Assembly: GCA_900542425.1 (NCBI GenBank)
Contig: UQNQ01000018.1
Coordinates: 1 to 33,048, forward strand
Source of the DNA: an uncultured Eubacteriales bacterium
GTDB lineage: Bacteria > Bacillota > Clostridia > Oscillospirales > CAG-272
Length of the DNA: 33,048 bases
Reading direction: 5' to 3'
Position numbers and translations under genes: made by a program. Below are positions 7,935 through 14,252 of this stretch, in pieces (position 1 is the stretch's first letter; the number at the start of each line of letters is the position of its first letter). Under the pieces are notes generated by a model that had not been told where the DNA came from, made no database searches, and worked only from the letters and a program-made list of their open reading frames with translations.

Positions 7935-7963
7935 TTGCTTTTTTCTTATTTCCGTGCTATAAT
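7935..7963 (+). promoter_or_regulatory. orphan forward promoter
   Basis: TTGCTT (7935-7940), 17-base spacer, perfect TATAAT (7958-7963). Nothing convincing is encoded before the terminator at 8246-8272, so the product may be a non-coding RNA of about 300 bases. Confidence 0.5.
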
Positions 7964-8245
7964 AATAAAAAAACAGGCTGTCAACAGAGAGGAAACGGAT
8001 GAAAAATAAAAAGAAAAGGCTTTTTGAAAATAGAATGTGAATATAAAATCCTTATTGTTTTTCCATTATTTTTCTTTTCGTTATTTTAGTTTTTCGCAAG
8101 AAAGTTATTTTTTGATTTCTGTACTCTTTGAAAAGGCAAATTTGAACTTCTTGTCAAATGAAAACTGTTTTTCTCTCCGCTGTTTTTCGGCAAAAAATAT
8201 GCCATTGTCGGCTGTAGATTAAAGTGACATGTGCTTTGCCGGTAT
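7964..8245 (+). other. stretch without a convincing gene; possible small RNA
   Basis: After GAGAGGAAACGG an ATG at 7999 opens a 13-codon frame (MKNKKKRLFENRM, stop at 8040), and an overlapping GTG at 8037 opens a 61-codon frame to 8222. The latter is Phe/Ser/Leu-rich with long T-tracts and no ribosome binding site of its own, so I do not call it. The stretch lies between a forward promoter and a terminator and may be transcribed. Confidence 0.3.
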
Positions 8246-8272
8246 AAAAAAAGCGGCATCAGCCGCTTTTTT
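8246..8272. terminator. bidirectional terminator
   Basis: GCGGC/GCCGC stem (8253-8257 with 8262-8266) extended by an A-run and a T-run on either side, 4-base loop. It can end the orphan + transcript and the - gene that stops at 8280. Confidence 0.85.
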
Positions 8273-8279
8273 CATGACG

Positions 8280-8741
8280 TTATTTTAGATATCGCATAAT
8301 TTTGCTGATTATCTGCGCAGGGGAAAAAAGAACAAATCGAGCTTTTCCTTCTTCAGAATTATAGTCGTAAGTATAGTAGGTGGTATCCGCTTGTTCAGGT
8401 ACGGATTCTAACACATGCTGGATTTGATTGCTTTTTTTTGCAGCTGTTTCAGAGGAAACATAAAGATCAACAATCATACAGATCTGTGCACCGCTTTTGT
8501 GTTCGGCAACAGTACCGTCCATAAAGTTGGCAACAGCTTTTTTCTGCTCTTTTGCCGTTTCGGATTCCGGCAGCATGCTGTTCATCATTTCTTGAATGTC
8601 TGTGGCGGTAAAACGCCATTGTCCGCCGATTGTTCTGCCTCGAAGAATGCCTGTCCGCAGATGGTTTTGAATGGTTCTAATGGAAAGAGAGGTCATCTTT
8701 GCAACATCTTCCATCGTATAAAGCCGTTCGACTCCTGGCAT
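8280..8741 (-). CDS. helix-turn-helix (MerR/excisionase-like) DNA-binding protein
   Basis: The 153-residue protein begins with a winged-helix HTH of the MerR/HTH_17 kind: LYTMEDVAKMTSLSIRTIQN, then GRTIGGQWRFTATDI, the characteristic 'wing' that reads DNA. The C-terminal 90 residues are not recognised; they include ICMIVDLYVSS followed by a mixed alpha/beta pattern, possibly a ligand-binding or dimer domain. I chose ATG 8741 because AAAGGAG lies 7 bases upstream; the frame extends 14 codons further without domain content. It stands alone and diverges from the ECF sigma gene. It is likely a transcription regulator; the target is unknown. Confidence 0.8.
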   Translation of the reverse strand: MPGVERLYTMEDVAKMTSLSIRTIQNHLRTGILRGRTIGGQWRFTATDIQEMMNSMLPESETAKEQKKAVANFMDGTVAEHKSGAQICMIVDLYVSSETAAKKSNQIQHVLESVPEQADTTYYTYDYNSEEGKARFVLFSPAQIISKIMRYLK

Positions 8742-8976
8742 ATAAAATCTCCTTTGTATCAGAAATAGAAAAGATAATATCAATAAAAAGTCTTCTTTTT
8801 TTATCCTAATTGTATCTTATCATTCATTTGTCCATTTGTCAATCTATATTTTTTAACAAGAATCCAAATTTTGAATCATTGAAAACGAAAAGGAAACGGA
8901 CTCTTACGAAAAATCTGTCCCGTTTTGACCCGGTGATTCGTTTTATATTCATAGAGAGAAAGGAATATTGCGCCAC

Positions 8977-9507
8977 ATGGATATCGAAAAGCTGTTTGAA
9001 GGCTCCGAATGCGAAAAAGCGATCTTGCGGATTGCGGATGGCGATGGGGACGCATTGAATATCATATATAAATATATGAATCGGCAGATTTATGCGGTTG
9101 CGTATTCCGTTTTGCGAGATTTCTCTCTTGCGGATGATGTTGTTCAAGAAACATACATCAAAATTTTAGAGAAAGCATTTTCTTATCGCAAGGGAACAAA
9201 CGCGCGTGCATGGGTGCTTTCTGTAGCTCGGAATATTGCGATCGATATGTTCAGACGCCGCCGATTTGAGGGAAGTGAGGGCAATCTTTCGGAGCAGAGT
9301 ATCCGTTTTGATGAGAGCGCTGTTGTTTCTTCCATGGAAGTAAAAAATGCGCTTGATACGCTTGATGATGAAGAACGGCAAATCATCACGCTGAAAATTT
9401 ATGCGGGACTCAAGCATCGGGAAATCGCTTCTTTACTTGGAATTACGGAGGAAGCTTCTAAAAAGAAATATCAGCGCGCAGCGGTAAAACTGAGGGACTT
9501 ACTTTAA
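8977..9507 (+). CDS. ECF-type sigma-70 family RNA polymerase sigma factor
   Basis: The 176-residue protein has the two-domain layout of extracytoplasmic-function sigma factors, which redirect RNA polymerase after an envelope or stress signal. Region 2 includes DDVVQETYIKILEKA and NARAWVLSVARNIAIDMFRR; region 4 includes LDDEERQIITLKIYAGLKHR and the HTH EIASLLGITEEASKKKYQRA. The start is ambiguous: AAAGGA at 8959-8964 is 12 bases before ATG 8977 and 3 before TTG 8968. A small membrane-protein gene follows after 34 bases and is probably cotranscribed. No zinc-binding anti-sigma (H-x3-C-x2-C) is encoded next to it, which is unusual. Confidence 0.9.
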   Translation: MDIEKLFEGSECEKAILRIADGDGDALNIIYKYMNRQIYAVAYSVLRDFSLADDVVQETYIKILEKAFSYRKGTNARAWVLSVARNIAIDMFRRRRFEGSEGNLSEQSIRFDESAVVSSMEVKNALDTLDDEERQIITLKIYAGLKHREIASLLGITEEASKKKYQRAAVKLRDLL

Positions 9508-9541
9508 AAAATCAGGTGGTCATAGAAAGGACGGCATTTAT

Positions 9542-9766
9542 ATGATAGAAAAGAGAATCAGGCATTTTTATAATTCTGTTCAGATTTCCGGGGATGTTTC
9601 TCCGGTTTGCGCGGTTCAGATGAAATTGCTGCATCTTGTCTCACATGCGGTGATGGGGCTTGCGGCGGCGGTTCTTGTGGCCAAAGGAATTATGTATCTT
9701 GTTGAATGGGTAGGATCTCGCGCGGCAGCGAGAGGTGTGAGAAAACAGAAAAAAGCCGTGCAGTGA
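9542..9766 (+). CDS. small single-helix membrane protein, candidate partner of the sigma factor
   Basis: The 74-residue protein is not recognised. Residues 1-28 are mixed and charged (MIEKRIRHFYNSVQ...), residues about 32-54 form one hydrophobic helix (SHAVMGLAAAVLVAKGIMYL), and the tail is strongly basic (ARGVRKQKKAVQ). GAAAGGA lies before the ATG. It starts 34 bases after the sigma factor gene in the same direction, so it occupies the position normally held by an anti-sigma factor, but it lacks the usual cytoplasmic anti-sigma domain. A regulatory role is inference from position only. Confidence 0.7.
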   Translation: MIEKRIRHFYNSVQISGDVSPVCAVQMKLLHLVSHAVMGLAAAVLVAKGIMYLVEWVGSRAAARGVRKQKKAVQ

Positions 9767-9802
9767 TAACAAATTCAGCGCTTATCAAAAAATATTTTTA
9801 AG

Positions 9803-9916
9803 ATGCGTGAAGAAATAGAAAAGGATTTATATTCGTCTCCCTTTGTTGCATCTGATATGGTGCGGAAGGGAGTATTTATTTGCGAGTATCCGCATGATGG
9901 AGAAGAATTTAAATGA
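9803..9916 (+). CDS. doubtful 37-codon ORF
   Basis: An ATG frame of 37 codons with a coding-like, Glu-rich composition (MREEIEKDLYSSPFVASDM...) ends at a TGA at 9914-9916. There is no clear ribosome binding site. It may be a small gene, a remnant, or chance. The rest of the 9767-10031 gap shows no feature. Confidence 0.2.
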   Translation: MREEIEKDLYSSPFVASDMVRKGVFICEYPHDGEEFK

Positions 9917-10031
9917 TTTTATCATAAGAAAACAAAAATTCAGAGTATGATAAATCAATAAAAAATAATTTCTTTTGAAAAAGTATGCGATTCTGTATGC
10001 TGTAGAAATCAAAAGGACATTTTTCAATCAT

Positions 10032-10071
10032 AAAAGAAATGAGTTCGGTCAGAACCGAACTCATTTCTTTT
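10032..10071. terminator. long bidirectional terminator after rplA
   Basis: Perfect 18-bp stem (10032-10049 with 10054-10071) with a 4-base loop, A-rich on one flank and T-rich on the other. It ends the - ribosomal operon 25 bases after the rplA stop and can also end the + sigma operon transcript. Confidence 0.92.
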
Positions 10072-10096
10072 TATTTTGTAAATGTTTTAACCTAAA

Positions 10097-10792
10097 TCAG
10101 ACACCGAGCTTTGCTGCATTGACCTTGATACCGGGGCCCATTGTGGAAGCAATGACACAACTTTTAATATACTGTCCTTTTGCGGCAGCAGGCTTTGCCT
10201 TGATTACCGCGCCCATAAGAGTATTGAAGTTATCTGAGAGCTTTTCCGCCCCGAAAGAAGCTTTTCCGATCGGGCAGTGAATAATATTGGTTTTATCAAG
10301 ACGATATTCAATTTTACCTGCTTTTGCTTCTGTAACGGCTTTTGCGACATCCATGGTAACAGTACCGGCTTTGGGGTTCGGCATAAGTCCTTTCGGACCG
10401 AGAACCTTACCGAGACGACCGATAACACCCATCATATCCGGGGTAGCGATGACAACGTCAAAGTCAAACCAGTTTTCCTGTGTGATCTTCTGGACCATAT
10501 CTTCTGCACCGACATAATCGGCACCTGCGGCGGTAGCGGCGTCAGCCTTATCACCTTTGGCAAAAACAAGCGTACGAACGGTTTTGCCGGTTCCATGGGG
10601 AAGCACGACGGCGCCGCGGACCTGCTGGTCTGCGTGGCGGCTGTCGACACCGAGACGGATATGAAGCTCAATGGTTTCGTCAAATTTTGCTTTGGATGTC
10701 TGGCAAACGAGATCAATCGCTTCATTTGCGTCATAAAGTTTTGTTTTATCGATCAGCTTTGCGCTGTCTTTATATTTTTTACCTTTAAACAT
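10097..10792 (-). CDS. rplA: 50S ribosomal protein L1
   Basis: L1 binds 23S rRNA at the L1 stalk and helps release deacylated tRNA; in many bacteria it also represses its own mRNA. The 231-residue length is typical, and the hallmark regions are present: FDETIELHIRLGVDSRHADQ, RGAVVLPHGTGK and GRLGKVLGPKGLMPNPKAGT. GAGGAGGAG lies ahead of the ATG. It is the last gene of the rpmG-secE-nusG-rplK-rplA unit, 23 bases after rplK. A strong terminator follows at once, so rplJ and rplL are not part of this transcript. Confidence 0.97.
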   Translation of the reverse strand: MFKGKKYKDSAKLIDKTKLYDANEAIDLVCQTSKAKFDETIELHIRLGVDSRHADQQVRGAVVLPHGTGKTVRTLVFAKGDKADAATAAGADYVGAEDMVQKITQENWFDFDVVIATPDMMGVIGRLGKVLGPKGLMPNPKAGTVTMDVAKAVTEAKAGKIEYRLDKTNIIHCPIGKASFGAEKLSDNFNTLMGAVIKAKPAAAKGQYIKSCVIASTMGPGIKVNAAKLGV

Positions 10793-10815
10793 TTTCGTTA
10801 CTCCTCCTCAAACAA

Positions 10816-11241
10816 TCAGTCTGTCACCGTGACGCCCATACTGCGCGCGGTACCTGCCACCATGCTCATCGCAGCTTCGAGAGAAGCAGCGTTGAGATCG
10901 GGCATTTTTGTTTCAGCGATCTTTTTGACCTGTTCTTTGGTGATAGAAGCAACTTTTGTTTTGTTAGGAGCGCCGGAAGCCGTTTCAATGCCGCAGGCTT
11001 TTTTAATCAACACTGCTGCAGGCGGTGTTTTTGTGATAAAAGAGAACGAACGGTCTGCAAATACCGTAATAACAACAGGAATGATGAGTCCCATATCATT
11101 TTTGGTACGTTCATTGAATTCCTTTGTAAAAGCGGCAATATTAACACCATGCTGACCGAGTGCCGGACCGACCGGCGGTTGGGGCGTTGCTTTTCCTGCC
11201 GGAAGCTGCAACTTGATATATGCTACAATTTTCTTTGCCAT
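10816..11241 (-). CDS. rplK: 50S ribosomal protein L11
   Basis: L11 forms the base of the GTPase-associated stalk together with L10/L12 and is required for stringent-response sensing. The 141-residue protein has the standard N-terminal QLPAGKATPQPPVGPALGQH loop, which is the thiostrepton-region proline helix, and the C-terminal rRNA-binding domain with TKEQVKKIAETKMPDLNA and GTARSMGV. GGAGGTG precedes the ATG. The 107-base gap from nusG includes a 7-bp hairpin (GGGAGAA/TTCTCCC on the - strand, near 11271-11300), which may be part of a translational control leader. Confidence 0.97.
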   Translation of the reverse strand: MAKKIVAYIKLQLPAGKATPQPPVGPALGQHGVNIAAFTKEFNERTKNDMGLIIPVVITVFADRSFSFITKTPPAAVLIKKACGIETASGAPNKTKVASITKEQVKKIAETKMPDLNAASLEAAMSMVAGTARSMGVTVTD

Positions 11242-11348
11242 GATTTACACCTCCGAATGTGGTTGTCTGTCGGGAGAATTCCATAAAAATTTTCTCCCTC
11301 CCACAGTTTCGTTCCCGTATAATGGGATACGATGAAATAAAATTTAGT

Positions 11349-11888
11349 TTAATTTTCTGCCGCGATGCTCGTGATATCGAGTTCGACAGGCGTTTGACGT
11401 CCGAATACGGACGCAATTACCGTGACTTTTTTGAAGTCAGGTGAAATTTCCGAGATTGTGCCTGTAAAGCCGGACATAGGACCGCTCTTTATGCTTACGC
11501 TGTCTCCAACCTTAAAGCTTGTGGTTGCGGTTCTCGGTGCGGATTCCACGCCGAGCGCTTCTACTTCCTTGTCCGTGAGCGGAACGGGACGGGAACCCGG
11601 ACCGACAAATCCGGTGGCACCCGTGATGGTCATGACGATATGCCATGTCTCATCGGTCATTACCATTTTTACAAAAACATAGCTCGGAAAAAGCTTGGAT
11701 TCACTTTCTTTGGTTACGCCTTCCGCGTTGGTTTCCGATGTCAGTTCGACGGGGATCTTTACCTCTGTGATGAGATGGGATATGCCGCGGTTTTCAATGA
11801 TTTTTTCCAAATTGGTTTTTACTTTGTTCTCGTAACCGGAGTAGGTATGGACTACATACCATTTTGCTGCATTTGCGTTCTCGCTCAT
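11349..11888 (-). CDS. nusG: transcription termination/antitermination factor NusG
   Basis: NusG binds RNA polymerase at the clamp and couples transcription with translation, pausing or Rho. The 179-residue protein has the NGN domain (KWYVVHTYSGYENKVKTNLE, then LFPSYVFVKMVM and GATGFVGPG) and a C-terminal KOW domain (FKVGDSVSIKSGPMSGFTGT). Length is normal. It starts 21 bases after secE in the usual secE-nusG arrangement. The ribosome site AAGGACGGG is moderate. Confidence 0.97.
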   Translation of the reverse strand: MSENANAAKWYVVHTYSGYENKVKTNLEKIIENRGISHLITEVKIPVELTSETNAEGVTKESESKLFPSYVFVKMVMTDETWHIVMTITGATGFVGPGSRPVPLTDKEVEALGVESAPRTATTSFKVGDSVSIKSGPMSGFTGTISEISPDFKKVTVIASVFGRQTPVELDITSIAAEN

Positions 11889-11909
11889 TTGATATCCCGT
11901 CCTTTTTCT

Positions 11910-12155
11910 TTACGATACCGGACGGATAAAGTCGATGAGGTCTTTGAGTTGGAAAAGTCCCGTGTGCAAAGCATAATCGACAAGCGCAAGACAAGCTCCG
12001 ACGATAACAATCGTAACCAATACGACAGAGGAGTTTTTCAAAAGCTGCTTTGGTGTCGGCCATACGAGCTTGTTAAATTCACTTTTGTAATCCTTGAAGA
12101 ACTTTCCGATTCTTTTCCAGATACTCGGCTTTTTCGGTTTCGTTGTTTCAGCCAT
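11910..12155 (-). CDS. secE: preprotein translocase subunit SecE
   Basis: SecE clamps SecY in the SecYEG membrane channel. This 81-residue protein is the short Gram-positive form, with a basic cytoplasmic N-terminus, the conserved amphipathic segment FFKDYKSEFNKLVWPTPKQL, and a single transmembrane helix (VVLVTIVIVGACLALVDYAL). AAGGAGG lies ahead of the ATG. Its place between rpmG and nusG is the classical order. Confidence 0.96.
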   Translation of the reverse strand: MAETTKPKKPSIWKRIGKFFKDYKSEFNKLVWPTPKQLLKNSSVVLVTIVIVGACLALVDYALHTGLFQLKDLIDFIRPVS

Positions 12156-12203
12156 TTTTTCCTCCTTACAGAGCCTTATGAATAAGGCGTCAAATTGGTT
12201 TTG

Positions 12204-12353
12204 TTACTTTGTTTCCTTGTGAAGCGTGTGCTTGCGGCAGAACTTGCAGTATTTGTTCATTTCAAGTCTGTCGGGATCGTTTTTCTTGTTTTTTGTCGTG
12301 TCGTAATTTCTTTGCTTGCATTCCGAGCAGGCGAGAGTGATTTTTACGCGCAT
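12204..12353 (-). CDS. rpmG: 50S ribosomal protein L33 (zinc-binding form)
   Basis: The 49-residue protein begins MRVKITLACSECKQRNYDTT and has two CxxC pairs (C9-C12 and C36-C39), so it is the zinc-containing 'C+' form; the C- form is used when zinc is scarce. TAGGAGGTG precedes the ATG at 12353. It is the first coding gene of the secE-nusG-rplK-rplA transcript and lies about 190 bases after the promoter. Confidence 0.96.
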   Translation of the reverse strand: MRVKITLACSECKQRNYDTTKNKKNDPDRLEMNKYCKFCRKHTLHKETK

Positions 12354-12551
12354 TTCGGCACCTCCTAATCAGCATTTGAAGCTCATAAAAATAAGCTCCT
12401 GTTTAAACATAAAAAACAGAAGCGAATGTAACAAAATACGGACGGTTGCCGCTCCAGGCAATCGTCTGCTTATTTGATTTTCCATTCGGTCCGCTTTTCG
12501 TACCTCCCTCAAGTCAGATCAAAATAATAAAAGATCCGCAGAGGTAAAAAT
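12354..12551 (-). other. leader of the ribosomal operon with a possible 38-codon ORF
   Basis: On the - strand, an ATG at 12485 opens a 38-codon frame ending at 12369, 15 bases before the rpmG ATG. A GGGAGGT sequence lies about 16 bases before that ATG, too far for normal initiation, so I do not call it a gene. The segment also holds small inverted repeats, such as CTGTTT/AAACAG near 12394-12412. Confidence 0.25.
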
Positions 12552-12580
12552 AGAATATCATGAAATAAAGTATTTGTCAA
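12552..12580 (-). promoter_or_regulatory. promoter of the rpmG-secE-nusG-rplK-rplA operon
   Basis: On the - strand: perfect TTGACA (12580-12575), 17-base spacer, TATTCT (12557-12552). It is the strongest -35 in this region, as expected for a ribosomal operon. Confidence 0.85.
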
Positions 12581-12760
12581 GAGATTTCCTTGATTTTTTT
12601 ATGAAAACGGCTGTGAATCTCTGTTTTTTCATTCACGAAAAGAATCAATTTCCTTTCTCATCAGAAGGAAAGGATTTTGTTTTTGAAAAAGAGGAAGAAA
12701 GCCCAAAAAGAAGCCGCGGATGTCCCGTCTAGGCCAATTGACATGTGGCGGGCATTTGGT

Positions 12761-12798
12761 AAAAAATTTAGCCCTTTTCTCATTGCGAAGAAAAGGGC
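12761..12798 (-). terminator. terminator after obg
   Basis: Perfect 10-bp stem (12798-12789 with 12780-12771) followed on the - strand by TAAATTTTTT. It lies 35 bases after the obg stop. Nothing else is recognised between here and the promoter at 12580. Confidence 0.75.
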
Positions 12799-12832
12799 AT
12801 TGCTCTTTTGAAAAAAAGGAAATAGGAGCGGT

Positions 12833-14119
12833 TTAATCCACAAAATCAAATTCCAAATCGTATAAATTCACCGTATCCCCGTCAGAGATGCCAAGTGCGC
12901 GCATTTTTTCGATAATGCCTTTTTCGCGCAGCATTTTTTCAAAATACATGAGTGATTCTCTATCATCGAAATTGATGCCGCTCATAAGCCATTTCAGCCA
13001 GCTTCCCTCCACATACCATGTCCCGTTTTCGCGGCGTGCCGTAATATCGTCCGGGGCATCCGGTTCCGGCAATTTTTCCTCATATTCCGGCTCATAAATG
13101 GTAATGGGGGGCAAGGTTTGAAGCATGTTGTAGACTTGCCGGCAAAGGGTTTTCACATTCTCTCCGGTTCCGGCGCTGATATAAATGACCTCACAGTTCA
13201 GAGAAGCGGCGAAGGCGTCAAATTCCGATTGGACTTTTTTCAAGGCTTCCGGTTCCAAAAGGTCGCATTTATTCGCGGCAATGATTTGCGGTCGCGAAGC
13301 TAAATCTTCACTGTATTTGCGAAGTTCATCGTTGATCAGTTTGACGTCCTCGATTGGACTGCGTCCTTCGGATCCGGCAATATCCACGACATGAACGAGT
13401 AGCCGGCAACGATCGACATGTCTTAGAAAATCATGTCCCAATCCAAGCCCTTCTGACGCACCTTCGATGAGTCCCGGAATATCTGCGGCGACGAAAGCTT
13501 TTCCTTCATCAACAGAAACAACGCCGAGCATGGGCGAAAGTGTGGTAAAGTGATAATTGGCTATTTTAGGACGGGCGGCGGAAATCATAGAAAGCAAGGT
13601 GGATTTTCCTACATTCGGCAATCCGACGAATCCTACATCCGCTAACATTTTCAATTCTAAAATCAGCTCTTTCTCTTCACCGTCGAGTCCGTTTTTGGCA
13701 AAGCGCGGTGCCTGTCTTGTCGGTGTGGCAAAATGACGATTTCCCCAGCCGCCACGTCCGCCTTTTGCGGCAATAAACGGTTCACACCGACTCATATCCT
13801 TGATGATTTTTCCGGATTTTGCGTCGCGGATCACCGTGCCGTCCGGAACCGGAATGATAAGGTCGGGCGCTGTGGCTCCGTGAAATTTCGCCGGCATTCC
13901 GTCACCGCCGTTTTTGGCAATGAATTTTTTGCGGTTACGGAAATCGAGCAGCGTATTGACGCCTTCATCAATTACAAAAACAATATTTCCGCCGTGCCCG
14001 CCGTCTCCACCGTCAGGACCGCCGTGCGAAACATATTTTTCACGGCGGAACGAGATACAGCCGTTTCCGCCGTTTCCGGCCTTGATATCAATTTTAACGC
14101 GGTCATAAAAGTCTGCCAT
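12833..14119 (-). CDS. obg: Obg-family GTPase (ObgE/CgtA)
   Basis: Obg is an essential GTPase of 50S ribosome assembly and of stress and replication control. The 428-residue protein shows the full Gram-positive layout. It has the glycine-rich Obg fold (residues 1-158, with GGNGCISFRREK and GGPDGGDGGHGGN). It has the G domain with GLPNVGKSTLLS (P-loop), DIPGLIEGASEGLGLGHDFL (switch II) and ANKCD. It ends with a C-terminal OCT domain (about residues 345-428). A clear promoter lies upstream and a terminator downstream. It is not next to rplU/rpmA, its common neighbours. Confidence 0.97.
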   Translation of the reverse strand: MADFYDRVKIDIKAGNGGNGCISFRREKYVSHGGPDGGDGGHGGNIVFVIDEGVNTLLDFRNRKKFIAKNGGDGMPAKFHGATAPDLIIPVPDGTVIRDAKSGKIIKDMSRCEPFIAAKGGRGGWGNRHFATPTRQAPRFAKNGLDGEEKELILELKMLADVGFVGLPNVGKSTLLSMISAARPKIANYHFTTLSPMLGVVSVDEGKAFVAADIPGLIEGASEGLGLGHDFLRHVDRCRLLVHVVDIAGSEGRSPIEDVKLINDELRKYSEDLASRPQIIAANKCDLLEPEALKKVQSEFDAFAASLNCEVIYISAGTGENVKTLCRQVYNMLQTLPPITIYEPEYEEKLPEPDAPDDITARRENGTWYVEGSWLKWLMSGINFDDRESLMYFEKMLREKGIIEKMRALGISDGDTVNLYDLEFDFVD

Positions 14120-14174
14120 AACATTTCATTCCTTTCGCGGGACAGGCAAAGCGCCGTATATTTTTCGTAGGTAA

Positions 14175-14203
14175 ACTATATCACAAGAGTAGAAGAACGT
14201 CAA
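14175..14203 (-). promoter_or_regulatory. promoter of obg
   Basis: On the - strand: TTGACG (14203-14198), 17-base spacer, TATAGT (14180-14175), about 55 bases before the obg ATG. Confidence 0.8.
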
Positions 14204-14212
14204 GATTTTCCG

Positions 14213-14249
14213 TAAGAGAAACCGTGCTTTTTCAGATGAAAGAGTACGG
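14213..14249 (-). terminator. probable terminator after ligA
   Basis: An imperfect 12-bp stem with two mismatches (14249-14238 with 14233-14222), followed on the - strand by TTTCTCTT. It begins 4 bases after the ligA stop. Confidence 0.5.
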
Positions 14250-14252
14250 GAT

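Noticed and set aside
10277..11155. 292-codon frame on the + strand
   Set aside because: Fully antisense to rplA and rplK; it arises from the codon bias of conserved ribosomal genes.
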